From: JASHPR01 sp963842355
GTDB taxonomy: Bacteria > Actinomycetota > Actinomycetes > Streptosporangiales > Streptosporangiaceae
Direction of reading: 5' to 3'
Assembly (NCBI GenBank): GCA_963842355.1
Contig: CAWJGC010000009.1
Location: 1 to 64,000 of the forward strand
Length of the DNA: 64,000 bases
The notes under the pieces were generated by a model, which worked only from the letters and a program-made list of their open reading frames with translations, had not been told where the DNA came from and did no database searches. This document shows, piece after piece, positions 1-8,057 of this stretch. Within the stretch, counting starts at the first letter, position 1, and every line of letters begins with the position of its first letter. The translations under genes were made by a program, and so were the position numbers.

Positions 1-261
1 TAGGCCGTTGCCCCACCAACTAGCTGATAGGCCGCGAGCTCATCCCTAGCCGAAAAACTTTCCACCATGGTCGATGTCGTCCGTGGTCATATTCGGTATT
101 AATTCCGGTTTCCCGGAGCTATCCCGAAGCTAAGGGCAGATTGCTCACGTGTTACTCACCCGTTCGCCGCTCGAGTACCCCGAAGGGCCTTTCCGCTCGA
201 CTTGCATGTGTTAAGCACGCCGCCAGCGTTCGTCCTGAGCCAGGATCAAACTCTCCATTGA
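1..261 (-). rRNA. rrs: 16S ribosomal RNA, 5' end (partial)
   Basis: The reverse complement begins with the universal 16S start region (GAGTTTGATCCTGGCTCAG) followed by the conserved GACGAACGCTGGCGGCGTGC block, the helix around GCGAACGGGTGAGTAACACG, and the GGTGGGGCAACGGCCTA stretch at the window edge. The mature 5' end is placed near 261 by aligning GTTTGATC to the E. coli numbering. Only about the first 260 nt are present and the gene runs out of the window on the left. It is transcribed leftward, the same direction as tyrS. The variable region resembles Streptosporangiales-type actinobacteria by eye only. Confidence 0.97.
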
Positions 262-430
262 ATGTCTATCGCAACCGCAGGCACGCTCCGAAGACCGGCC
301 GTGCGGGCTGCTGACCAGAGAGATGCCTCTTCCGGCTGGCGGACCAGCCATGGAGACGATCTTGGCATCCGTCGTACGGGCCAGGCCGTTGCCGACCGGA
401 CCCATGACGGGGTATGTGCATGTGCACTGG

Positions 431-462
431 CTTTTAGCACGCTGTTGAGTTCTCAAGGAGCG
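431..462 (-). promoter_or_regulatory. rrn leader boxA-like antitermination region
   Basis: On the minus strand this reads CTCCTTGAGAACTCAACAG followed by CGTGCTAAAAGCC. This block is found about 170-200 nt ahead of 16S in most actinobacterial rrn operons and is regarded as the boxA/leader element for antitermination and pre-rRNA processing. TTGAGAACTCAA is itself a perfect palindrome. The assignment rests on resemblance to the known leader and on its position between promoter and 16S. Confidence 0.75.
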
Positions 463-510
463 GACGCGCACCATCTGGGGCTTCTCAGCCTCATCCGGGG
501 CAACCCTGCT

Positions 511-539
511 AACTTACCCGTCCTACCGGACGGTGTCAA
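511..539 (-). promoter_or_regulatory. rrn promoter (sigma-70/HrdB type)
   Basis: The minus strand has a perfect -35 TTGACA (534-539), a 17-nt spacer and a -10 TAAGTT (511-516). This gives a leader of roughly 240 nt before 16S, normal for actinobacteria. A weaker similar block (GACGGGTAATGA, about 563-574) lies just upstream but lacks a spaced -35 match, so I do not call a second promoter. Confidence 0.8.
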
Positions 540-601
540 CCGACTTCACAGAACTTGACTTGCTTCATTACCCGTCGTACCTCAAGCATACTCTCACAAG
601 C

Positions 602-620
602 CATCCCGATGACCGGGATG
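602..620 (-). terminator. stem-loop, possible tyrS terminator
   Basis: CATCCCG and CGGGATG flank a 5-nt loop, a perfect 7-bp stem. It lies downstream of tyrS and just upstream of the rrn promoter, where a terminator would isolate the two units. There is no clear T-run, so the function is a guess. Confidence 0.3.
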
Positions 621-872
621 TGCTCGATGGGAGGAGGTTTGCTCGTTCCCTGGAGACTGCCGCCCTGCAGGCGACTCGTGTCTACCGGGGCAAGACGAAA
701 GACTAGGCAGCAAAGGGGATCTAGTCAAATCGCGCCTCATGGTGCCCTTCGGGCTCACCAGGTCGTGGCCAAGCCCGGCGGGACGGCGCGCCACGGCTGG
801 TCACAGGCTCGGCGTGTCCGTCATCTGCCGACTCTGGCGACGGGCGCTGGCCGGGCCAGCGCCCGGAACGTC

Positions 873-923
873 CATGATCGTGGTCGATCTGTTACGAAAT
901 ACGTCCCCCCATCACCACGATCA
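873..923. repeat. dispersed palindrome, copy 1 (ATGATCGTGG arms)
   Basis: Left arm CATGATCGTGGT at 873-884 is answered by ACCACGATCA at 914-923, a 10-bp inverted repeat with a loop of about 29 nt. The same arm sequence recurs at 3316, 19175 and 53378, always between genes or gene domains. Arms are shorter and the loop longer than in the 3.3 and 53.4 kb copies. Confidence 0.5.
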
Positions 924-1047
924 CTGCCGGCCCGGGGCACCGGGCCAAGCCTGGTCATGGACCGGGCACATTGGTCACTGGCCAGCTTCTCGGCGCTCTA
1001 CCTGTTGCGGCTGTCCGGCGGCCGGCCCGGGCCACGGCAAGCCGTCC

Positions 1048-1083
1048 GCCGCCAAGGAGCCGTCGGCCGCCAAGGAGCCGTCG
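1048..1083. repeat. 18-bp direct duplication
   Basis: GCCGCCAAGGAGCCGTCG occurs twice in immediate succession (1048-1065, 1066-1083) and a third copy starts and then diverges. The 18-bp period equals that of the in-frame arrays in argB, trmH, rarA and patA, although this copy is not in a recognised gene. Confidence 0.7.
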
Positions 1084-1211
1084 GCCGTCTGGGAGCGCGG
1101 GCAGCCGCGTCCGGCAGACCTGGTGAGGCCACGTTGACCAGCTGGCCACCACGCGACAGGCGCTCCCGGGCTGCCTCGGCCATCGCGGCGTGGTTCAGCC
1201 CCGCACGCCGG

Positions 1212-1305
1212 TCACCCAAGGACATGATCATCGCCGTATCCGCGGTGGCGCTCGCGGTCTCGTTGTTCGTGCCCTGGTTCAAGGCGACGGTCATGGTCAG
1301 GGGCG
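1212..1305 (+). pseudogene. possible relic of a small membrane protein
   Basis: One plus-strand frame encodes a hydrophobic stretch (DMIIAVSAVALAVSLFVPWF) resembling the membrane segments of small actinobacterial integral membrane proteins. Nothing around it looks like a complete gene, and it runs into the 3' end of tyrS on the other strand. A decayed gene fragment is one reading and chance composition is another. I could not identify a family. Confidence 0.2.
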
Positions 1306-2610
1306 GGCACCGGCTTCGCTCGGGCCGTTCCGCACTTCGATCCCCCCGACGGTGCGCTTGCCGCGCCGCAGCACCAGGAACCGGCCGTCGAGCAGGTCGC
1401 CCGGTGACGGCGCCGCGTCCGGCGTGGTCACCCTGACGTTGTTCAGGTACGCGCCGCCCTCGGCGATCGCCCGCCGGGCCGCCGACTTGCTCGGCACGAT
1501 CCCGGCCGCCACCATCAGGTCAGCAACCGAGGGCAGGCCCCCGGTGCGCACCTCGCTGGCGTCCAGGGTGGCCGATGGCACCTCCGCCAGCGCCGCGGCC
1601 AGCGTCCTGGCGTCCAGGGCCCGCAGGTCACCCTGGCCGAAGAGCGCCCGGCTGGCCGCCACCACCCGGTCGCGTTCCTCGGCCCCGTGCACGAGCGTGG
1701 TCATCTCGTCGGCGAGCGCCCGCTGGGCGGCGCGCGCCGAGGGCCGCTCGGCGGTCTCCCGTTCCAGTTCCTCGATCTCCTCGCGGCTCCGGAACGAGAA
1801 GACCCGCAGCAGGCGCGGCATCTCGGCGTCGGATTTGTTGATCCAGAACTGGTAGAAGGCGTACGGGCTCATCAGGTCCGGGCTCAGCCAGAGCGCCCCG
1901 CCTTCGGTCTTGCCGTACTTGGTGCCGTCCGGCTTCGTGATCAGCGGCGTGGCCAGGGCGTGTACGGTGTCGCCGGTTACCCGCCCGATCAGGTCCACGC
2001 CCGAGACGAGGTTGCCCCACTGATCGCTGCCGCCGATCTGGAGAATACATCCGTAGCGCCGGTGCAACTCCAGGTAGTCATAGGCCTGCAGGATCTGGTA
2101 GCTGAACTCGGTGTAGCTGATCCCGCCGCCCTCGAGGCGGGCCTTCACGGCCTCCCTGGCGATCATCCGGTTCACCGAGAAGTGCTTGCCGATGTCGCGC
2201 AGGAAGTCCAGGGCCAGCAGGTTCTCAGTCCAGTCCATGTTGCTGACCAGGATCGCGCCCGTCGGCCCCGGGCCGAAGTCGAGGAAGCGCGCCATCTCCG
2301 CGCGGAACCGCTCCACCCACTCGGCGACAACCTCGCGCGGGTTGAGCACCCGCTCGGCCGACTTGCCGCCGGGATCTCCGATCAGCCCTGTCGCGCCGCC
2401 GACCAGCGAGATCGGCCGGTTTCCGGACAGCTGGAAGCGGCGCAGGGTCAGCAGCTGGACCAGGTTGCCGATGTGCATGCCCGGCGCCGTCGGGTCGAAT
2501 CCGCAGTACAGCGTGACCGGGCCGGCGTCCAGGGCCTTGCGCAGGTCATCCAGGTCGGTGGACACGGCGATGAGGCCGCGCCAGCTCAGCTCGTCGATGA
2601 TGTCGGTCAC
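1297..2610 (-). CDS. tyrS: tyrosyl-tRNA synthetase
   Basis: Class I aminoacyl-tRNA synthetase charging tRNA-Tyr in the cytoplasm. The 437-residue product has the usual length. Visible motifs are HIGN (residues 46-49, the HIGH signature), the tyrosine pocket GGSDQWGN (193-200), and KYGKT (231-235, the KMSKS equivalent of bacterial TyrRS). The last ~80 residues (SKSAARRAIAEGGAYLNN) form the S4-like anticodon-arm RNA-binding domain. It follows the glycosylase gene with a 4-bp stop/start overlap at 2607-2610, suggesting translational coupling. It lies upstream of the rrn operon in the same orientation, a common actinobacterial order. Confidence 0.97.
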   Translation of the reverse strand: MTDIIDELSWRGLIAVSTDLDDLRKALDAGPVTLYCGFDPTAPGMHIGNLVQLLTLRRFQLSGNRPISLVGGATGLIGDPGGKSAERVLNPREVVAEWVERFRAEMARFLDFGPGPTGAILVSNMDWTENLLALDFLRDIGKHFSVNRMIAREAVKARLEGGGISYTEFSYQILQAYDYLELHRRYGCILQIGGSDQWGNLVSGVDLIGRVTGDTVHALATPLITKPDGTKYGKTEGGALWLSPDLMSPYAFYQFWINKSDAEMPRLLRVFSFRSREEIEELERETAERPSARAAQRALADEMTTLVHGAEERDRVVAASRALFGQGDLRALDARTLAAALAEVPSATLDASEVRTGGLPSVADLMVAAGIVPSKSAARRAIAEGGAYLNNVRVTTPDAAPSPGDLLDGRFLVLRRGKRTVGGIEVRNGPSEAGARP

Positions 2611-3401
2611 CGACGCATCGTCCCATCCTCGCGGCGGCGACCGGTAATCGGTTGCGCTCCAGCGGGCCGCCGCGGCGTGTACGCCCGGTAGGGAGAGACG
2701 GCAGGATCCCCCGTGATCCAGAACCGCCAGTCCACGTCGGCCGCGCGGCTCACCCCCACCCGGGGACCCTGACTGATGTCCGCGGCCGGAACGGATGCCG
2801 GGGGGCCGAGCACCCGCAGCGGCGAGCCCGGGTCGGCCGCGTCGGCGCCATCATGCGAGCGGTCGATCGCCAGCGCCTGGCAGAGCCGGGCCGGGCCGCG
2901 GGCCAGGTCGCGTTCCCGCGGGAGGGCTCCGGGCGGCCCCGGCGCAGCGGCAGCGCCGTACCGCCGGGCACTGGCCAGCCGCACGCCGTCGATGACCCGC
3001 CCGGCGCGCAACAGCACCGCCGAGGCCTCGCCCTCACCCTGGCAGACCAGGTTCACGCAGAAGTGCATGCCGTAGGTGAAGTACACGTAGGCGTGGCCGG
3101 GCGGCCCGTACATCACGGCGTTGCGGGCGGTCCGGCCGCGGAACGCGTGCGAGGCGGGGTCGGACTCCCCCGCGTACGCCTCGACCTCGGCCAGCATGAC
3201 GGCGACCAGGCCCTCGGCGGTTTCGTGCACGATCACGCAGCCCAGCAGGTCCGGCGCCACCGCTACCGACGGACGGGCGAAGAACTCCCTGGGCAGGACC
3301 TCCGCGCGGGCCGACCATGATCGTGGAGACTTTACCGCGCTATGCGGCGAAAGGTCTCCATCATCCCGAGGCGGGCCAGGGAGGGGGCGGCGGGAGGGCA
3401 C
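2607..3401 (-). CDS. mpg: DNA-3-methyladenine glycosylase (AAG/MPG family)
   Basis: Base-excision repair glycosylase removing alkylated purines. Family hallmarks are REFFARPSVAVAPDLLGC near residue 40, AEVEAYAGESDPASHAF (the YxxxDPASHA active-site region with the catalytic Glu), and YGPPGHAYVYFTYGMHFCVN, the DNA-intercalating and pocket segment. The start is uncertain. The only in-frame start codon ahead of the conserved domain is the GTG at 3401, just after the argH stop, which would make the ATGATCGTGG palindrome (3316-3365) part of the coding sequence. The first ~35 residues show no family similarity. An upstream ATG at 3318 is in another frame, so a small indel near the start is possible. 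Confidence 0.88.
   Translation of the reverse strand: MPSRRPLPGPPRDDGDLSPHSAVKSPRSWSARAEVLPREFFARPSVAVAPDLLGCVIVHETAEGLVAVMLAEVEAYAGESDPASHAFRGRTARNAVMYGPPGHAYVYFTYGMHFCVNLVCQGEGEASAVLLRAGRVIDGVRLASARRYGAAAAPGPPGALPRERDLARGPARLCQALAIDRSHDGADAADPGSPLRVLGPPASVPAADISQGPRVGVSRAADVDWRFWITGDPAVSPYRAYTPRRPAGAQPITGRRREDGTMRR
3316..3365. repeat. dispersed palindrome, copy 2
   Basis: CATGATCGTGGAGACTTT (3316-3333) faces AAAGGTCTCCATCATC (3350-3365), giving an imperfect hairpin with a GC-rich loop. The left arm is identical over 16 bases to the arm at 53378. It sits between the argH stop and the conserved part of the glycosylase gene. Confidence 0.7.
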
Positions 3402-3402
3402 G

Positions 3403-4824
3403 TCAGCGAGCGGCCCAGGCGGCGTGGTCGTCCACGGCCGCGCGCAGCTCCGCGAGTTGCTCGGCCACCCGGGCGGGCGAGGTACCGCCCCGGCCCTGCC
3501 GCGCGGCGAGCGCGCCGGGCACGGTCAGTACCTCGCGCACATCCGGGGTGAGATACGGCGAGACCCGGGACAGGTCGGCGTCGCTGACATCGGCCAGCTC
3601 GCAGTCCTGCACCTGGCACCAGACCACGAGGTGCCCCACCACCTCGTGCGCCTCGCGGAACGGCACGCCCCGCCGGACCAGCAGCTCAGCCAGGTCGGTG
3701 GCCAGCGCGTAGCCCGCGGCGGCGCCCGCCGCGATCCGCTCCGAGTTGAACCGCAGGGTGGCGATCAGCCCGGCCATGGCCGGCAGCACCACCAGCAGCG
3801 TGTCCACGGCGTCGAAGACCGGCTCCTTGTCCTCCTGCAGATCCCGGTCGTAGGCGAGGGGCAGGCCCTTGAGCGTGGTCAGCAGCCCGGTGAGCCCGCC
3901 GATCAGCCGGCCCGCCTTGCCGCGGGCCAGCTCGGCTACATCCGGGTTCTTCTTCTGCGGCATGATCGACGATCCGGTCGCGTAAGCGTCATCGATCTCG
4001 ACCCAGCCGAACTCGTGCGACGACCACAGCACGATCTCCTCGCCGAGCCGGGACAAGTGCACGCCGAGCAGCGCCGCCGCGAAGCAGAACTCGGCGGCGA
4101 AGTCGCGGTCACTGACCGCGTCGATCGAGTTCCCGGCCGCTGAGGCGAAGCCGAGCTCGGCGGCGACCGCCTCCGGGTCGAGCGGCAGCGACGATCCGGC
4201 CAGCGCGCCGGCGCCGAGCGGGCACACCGCGGCCCGGTGGTCCCAGTCCCCGAGCCTGCCCGCGTCGCGGGCGAAGGCCTGGACGTGCGCGAGCAACTGG
4301 TGCGCGAGCAGCACCGGCTGGGCGTGCTGCAGGTGCGTCATCCCGGGCGCGGGCGTACCCAGGTGCCGCTGCGCCTGGTCCATCAGCGCGGTCTCGAGCT
4401 CGGCCAGCCTCGACATCACCAGCCGGGCGTGGTCGCGCAGGTAGAGCCGCAGGTCGGTGGCCACCTGGTCGTTGCGGCTGCGGCCGGCCCTGAGCTTGCC
4501 GCCCAGCGATCCGGCGCGCTCGAGCAGCCCTCGTTCCAGTGCGGTGTGCACGTCCTCGTCGGTGGCCGCCGGGCGGAACCGGCCGGTCCGGCACGACTCG
4601 CTGAGATCGTCGAGCGCGGCCAGCAGCCGGGTCAGCTCCGCGTCGTCGAGCAGCCCGGCGCGGTGCAGCACGCGGGCGTGGGCGCCGGAGGCGAGCAGGT
4701 CGTAGGGTGCGAGCCGCCAGTCGAACTGGACGCTGACCGAAAGCCGGGCCAGGGCCTCGGCCGGGCCGGCCGCGAACCGGCCGCCCCACAGCCGGACCGG
4801 CGGCGTGCGCTCCTCCTCGGCCAC
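3403..4824 (-). CDS. argH: argininosuccinate lyase
   Basis: Last step of arginine synthesis: argininosuccinate to arginine and fumarate. The 473-residue protein has the fumarase/aspartase-fold signatures THLQHAQP (163-170, with the catalytic His) and GSSIMPQKKN (284-293, the mobile catalytic loop). RSRNDQ (115-120) is the substrate-binding motif. It is the last gene of the cluster argC-J-B-D-R-G-H and begins 121 bp after argG. Confidence 0.97.
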   Translation of the reverse strand: MAEEERTPPVRLWGGRFAAGPAEALARLSVSVQFDWRLAPYDLLASGAHARVLHRAGLLDDAELTRLLAALDDLSESCRTGRFRPAATDEDVHTALERGLLERAGSLGGKLRAGRSRNDQVATDLRLYLRDHARLVMSRLAELETALMDQAQRHLGTPAPGMTHLQHAQPVLLAHQLLAHVQAFARDAGRLGDWDHRAAVCPLGAGALAGSSLPLDPEAVAAELGFASAAGNSIDAVSDRDFAAEFCFAAALLGVHLSRLGEEIVLWSSHEFGWVEIDDAYATGSSIMPQKKNPDVAELARGKAGRLIGGLTGLLTTLKGLPLAYDRDLQEDKEPVFDAVDTLLVVLPAMAGLIATLRFNSERIAAGAAAGYALATDLAELLVRRGVPFREAHEVVGHLVVWCQVQDCELADVSDADLSRVSPYLTPDVREVLTVPGALAARQGRGGTSPARVAEQLAELRAAVDDHAAWAAR

Positions 4825-4945
4825 GGCCTTCCTCTCCGTTCACGATCGCGTAGATATCGTCCGGACAGCAATGCTAGACCCGCCGCGATCATGGAAGAGC
4901 CGGGCCCGGACGGGCGGCGAACCCCGCCCCGCGCCTGGGCGGGCC

Positions 4946-6148
4946 TCAGCCGGCGACCTTCCTGTCCCGGTCGGCAGCGATCTTGCTGGGCAGACCCCAC
5001 AGCTCCACGAAGCCCTTGGCCAGCCTCTGGTCGAACATGTCCCCGGTGTCGTAGGTGGCCAGTGCGTAGTCGTAGAGCGCGGCCGGGCTGCGGCGCCCGG
5101 TGACCACGGCCCGGCCGCCGTGCAGCCGGAGCCTGACGTCCCCCGTCACATGCTGCGACGCCGACACCATGAACGCCTCGAGCGACTGCCGCAGCGGCGA
5201 GAACCACAGCCCGTCGTAGACCAGTTCCGTCCAGCGCTGCTCGGCCTGCCGCTTGAACCGGGCCAGGTCCCGCTCCAGGCACACGTTCTCCAGCTCCTGG
5301 TGCGCGGTGATCAGGGCGATCGCCCCCGGCGCCTCGTAGATCTCCCGGCTCTTGATCCCGACCAGACGGTCCTCGACCATGTCGATCCGGCCGACGCCGT
5401 GCCCCCCGGCGAGCGTGTTCAGCTCGGTGATGATCTGCAGCGGATCCATGGGCCGCCCGTCGAGGGCTACCGGGATGCCGTCGGCGAACGAGACCGTGAC
5501 CTCGTCCGGGTCCCGCGGCTGCGCCGGGTCGCTGGAGTACCCCCAGACGTCGTCGTGCGGCGCCTCCCAGATGTCCTCCAGGTGACCGGTCTCGCAGCTT
5601 CGGCCCCACAGGTTCTGGTCGATCGAGTACGGCGAGCGCGACGTGACGCTGATCGGCAGGCCCTTCTCCGCGGCGAACGCGATCGCCTTGTCCCGGGTCA
5701 TGCCGGAGTCCCGGACCGGCGCCAGCACCGTGACCTCCGGGGCGAGATTGGCCAGGCCCACCTCGAACCGCACCTGGTCGTTGCCCTTGCCGGTGCAGCC
5801 GTGGGCCACCAGGGACGCGCCGCGCTCGCGCGCCACCCGGGCCAGGTGCTTCACGATCAGCGGCCGGGACAGGGCAGACACCAGCGGGTAGCGGTCCATG
5901 TACAGCCCGTTCGCACGTAGCGCGGGCATGCAGTACTCCGCCGCGAACTCGGCCCGCACGTCGGCGACCTCGGCGTCCGCCGCGCCGCAGGCCAGCGCCC
6001 GCTCCTTGATCGTGTCCAGGTCCTCGCCGCCCTGGCCGACGTCCACCGCCAGCGCGATGACCTCCGCACCGGTCTGCTCCTCCATCCACCCGATGGCCAC
6101 AGACGTGTCGAGGCCGCCCGAGTAGGCGAGCACTATCCGTTCAGGCAT
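4946..6148 (-). CDS. argG: argininosuccinate synthase
   Basis: ATP-dependent condensation of citrulline and aspartate. The 400-residue product starts MPERIVLAYSGGLDTS; SGGLDTS is the N-type ATP pyrophosphatase loop. Further family blocks are HGCTGKGNDQVRFE and SPYSIDQNLWGRS. The length is typical of the bacterial enzyme. It is preceded by argR with a 54-bp gap. The gap to argH carries no obvious terminator, so argG and argH are probably co-transcribed. Confidence 0.97.
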   Translation of the reverse strand: MPERIVLAYSGGLDTSVAIGWMEEQTGAEVIALAVDVGQGGEDLDTIKERALACGAADAEVADVRAEFAAEYCMPALRANGLYMDRYPLVSALSRPLIVKHLARVARERGASLVAHGCTGKGNDQVRFEVGLANLAPEVTVLAPVRDSGMTRDKAIAFAAEKGLPISVTSRSPYSIDQNLWGRSCETGHLEDIWEAPHDDVWGYSSDPAQPRDPDEVTVSFADGIPVALDGRPMDPLQIITELNTLAGGHGVGRIDMVEDRLVGIKSREIYEAPGAIALITAHQELENVCLERDLARFKRQAEQRWTELVYDGLWFSPLRQSLEAFMVSASQHVTGDVRLRLHGGRAVVTGRRSPAALYDYALATYDTGDMFDQRLAKGFVELWGLPSKIAADRDRKVAG

Positions 6149-6202
6149 GCGAATCCTCCTCAGCTCCAGGTCCAGGGAAAGCTCCGGGAAAACGGCGGGG
6201 GG

Positions 6203-6802
6203 TCAAGGGCTGCCCGCCGGGTGGCCGCGCCGGTCCGCCAGCCGCAGCAGAGCGCGGGCCAGGTCCTGGCCGCCGGCCGGATCCCGCGCGATGACCAGCA
6301 CGGTGTCGTCCCCGGCCACCGTGCCGAGGATGGACGGCCAGGCGGAGTGGTCGATGACCGAGGCCAGGAACTGCGCGGCTCCAGCCGGGGTGCGCAACAC
6401 CACCAGGTTGGCGCTCGCCTCGGCCGTGACCAGCAGTTCGGCGGCGACCCTGGCCAGCCGGGCCGGCGGCTCGGCGGCCACGTCGGCGACGGGACGCGCC
6501 GCGGCCTGGACCCCGGCCCGGCGGGCCGGGCCGGGCGCGTCGGCCAGGCCCCCCGGCATCGAGCCGGGGCCGCCTGCCTCGCCCGGCAGCGCATACACCA
6601 GGGCGCCGTCCCCGCCGCGCAGCCGCACGGCGCCGAGTTCCTCCAGGTCACGGGAGAGCGTCGCCTGGGTGACCCGCACGCCGCGCCGGGCCAGTCGCTC
6701 GGCCAGTTCCTCCTGGGACCGGACCGGCGGGTCGGAGTGTTCCAGGATCGCGGCGATCTGCGCGTGCCGGGCCGTCTTGGTCGCCGGGCTCGTGGTCGTC
6801 AC
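6203..6802 (-). CDS. argR: arginine repressor
   Basis: Hexameric, arginine-responsive DNA-binding repressor of the arg genes. The N-terminal winged helix is seen in SQEELAERLARRGVRVTQATLSRDLEELGAVRLR (about residues 29-63, TQATLSRDL being the recognition region). The C-terminal half holds the oligomerisation and arginine-binding domain with a GTVAGDDTVLVIAR block. At 199 residues it is longer than the usual ~150-170 because of an Ala/Gly/Pro-rich linker around residues 75-110. It lies directly after argD where mycobacteria have argF between the two. The expected operator is the tandem site ahead of argC. Confidence 0.95.
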   Translation of the reverse strand: MTTTSPATKTARHAQIAAILEHSDPPVRSQEELAERLARRGVRVTQATLSRDLEELGAVRLRGGDGALVYALPGEAGGPGSMPGGLADAPGPARRAGVQAAARPVADVAAEPPARLARVAAELLVTAEASANLVVLRTPAGAAQFLASVIDHSAWPSILGTVAGDDTVLVIARDPAGGQDLARALLRLADRRGHPAGSP

Positions 6803-6830
6803 CGTGCCCGCCCCCGCTCCCCGCCGCCCA

Positions 6831-8057
6831 TCACGCCCCCTGCCCGGCCAGCACGCTGGCCGACGCCAGGATCTCGGGCAGCGCGGCGGTGAACGAGTCG
6901 GCCTGCGCCGCGGTGAGCACCAGCGGCGGCGCCAGCCGGATCGCGTCCGGCTGGACCGCGTTGACCAGGAAGCCGGCCCGCCGCGCCGCGGCCTCGACCG
7001 CGGCCGACGCCGACGCGGTGAGCACGATCGCGCGCCACAGCCCGGTGCCGCGCACCCCGGCGACCAGCGGGTGATCGATGGCCTCGATCCCGGCCGCCAG
7101 CCGGTCCCCGACCTCGGTCGCGTTGCGGAGCAACCCCTCGCGCTCGATCGTGTCGAGCACGGCGAGCGCGGCCGCGCAAGCCACGGGGTTGCCGCCGAAG
7201 GTGCTGCCGTGATCGCCCTTGCCGAGCGCGGAGCCGCAGCCGCCGATGCCGACGCAGGCGCCGATGGGCAGGCCGCCGCCCAGCCCCTTGGCCAGCGTGA
7301 TGACGTCGGGGATGATGCCCTCGCGCTGGTGCGCGAACCACGCGCCGGTCCGCCCCACCCCGCTCTGGATCTCGTCCAGCACGAGCAGCGCCCCGGAGCC
7401 GTCGCAGGCCGCGCGGGCAGCGCGCAGGTAGCCTTCCGGGGGCGGCACGACGCCGCCCTCCCCCAGGCACGGCTCGAGGAACACCGCGGCGCAGTCGGTG
7501 TCCACCGCCGCGCTCAGGGCGTCCGCGTCGCCGTACGGGACAAACCGAACGTCAAGACCGAAGGGCTTGAACGGATCCCGGATGGAACTCTTCCCGGTCA
7601 GGCTGAGCGCCCCCATGCTGCGTCCGTGGAAGGAGTGGTGCGCGGCCACGAAGACCGGCCGAGCCGCACCCTGACGGCGCCGGACCAGCTTGATCGCGGC
7701 CTCGTTGGCCTCGGTCCCCGAGTTGGCCAGGAACACCCGGCCGTCCACCCCGAGCAGCCCGATGATCCGCTCGGCCAGGCGGACCTGGGGCTCGTGCAGG
7801 TAGAGGTTCGAGGTATGCACCAGGCGCCCGGCCTGCTCGGTTATGGCTGCGACGATCTTGGGGTGCGCGTGCCCGAGCGCGCTCACCGCGATGCCGGCCA
7901 CCAGGTCCAGGTAGGCGTTCCCGTCCAGGTCCCAGACCACGCACCCGCTGCCGCGCGCCAGCGCGAGCGGCGGCATGCCGTAGGTCAGCATGATGGCCGC
8001 GGCGTAACGGTCCTGCAGCTGATCCGTCGTGGTCATGTGGCCCTCCAGCTCGCTCAT
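6831..8057 (-). CDS. argD: acetylornithine aminotransferase
   Basis: PLP-dependent class III aminotransferase converting N-acetylglutamate semialdehyde to N-acetylornithine. Visible signatures are NSGTEANEAA (112-121, PLP phosphate), VLDEIQSGVGRTG (227-239, the Asp contacting PLP) and ITLAKGLGGGLPIG with the Schiff-base Lys at 257. The product is 408 residues. It overlaps argB by 4 bp at 8054-8057, so the two are translationally coupled. An internal Met at residue 8 is an alternative start. Confidence 0.96.
   Translation of the reverse strand: MSELEGHMTTTDQLQDRYAAAIMLTYGMPPLALARGSGCVVWDLDGNAYLDLVAGIAVSALGHAHPKIVAAITEQAGRLVHTSNLYLHEPQVRLAERIIGLLGVDGRVFLANSGTEANEAAIKLVRRRQGAARPVFVAAHHSFHGRSMGALSLTGKSSIRDPFKPFGLDVRFVPYGDADALSAAVDTDCAAVFLEPCLGEGGVVPPPEGYLRAARAACDGSGALLVLDEIQSGVGRTGAWFAHQREGIIPDVITLAKGLGGGLPIGACVGIGGCGSALGKGDHGSTFGGNPVACAAALAVLDTIEREGLLRNATEVGDRLAAGIEAIDHPLVAGVRGTGLWRAIVLTASASAAVEAAARRAGFLVNAVQPDAIRLAPPLVLTAAQADSFTAALPEILASASVLAGQGA

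Larger units (their letters stand above)
562..1296. other. tyrS-rrn intergenic region without an intact gene
   Basis: About 730 bp lie between the tyrS stop and the rrn promoter. No convincing intact ORF is present: the open frames have the arginine/proline-rich composition of antisense or noncoding high-GC DNA. It holds a short perfect stem-loop (602-620), an inverted pair of ATGATCGTGG arms (873-923), an 18-bp direct duplication (1048-1083), and on the plus strand a stretch that reads like a membrane segment (1212-1305). Confidence 0.6.

Noticed and set aside
541..600. A second rrn promoter at the GACGGGTAATGA block
   Set aside because: It copies the -10 surroundings of the main promoter but has no -35 hexamer at 16-18 nt.
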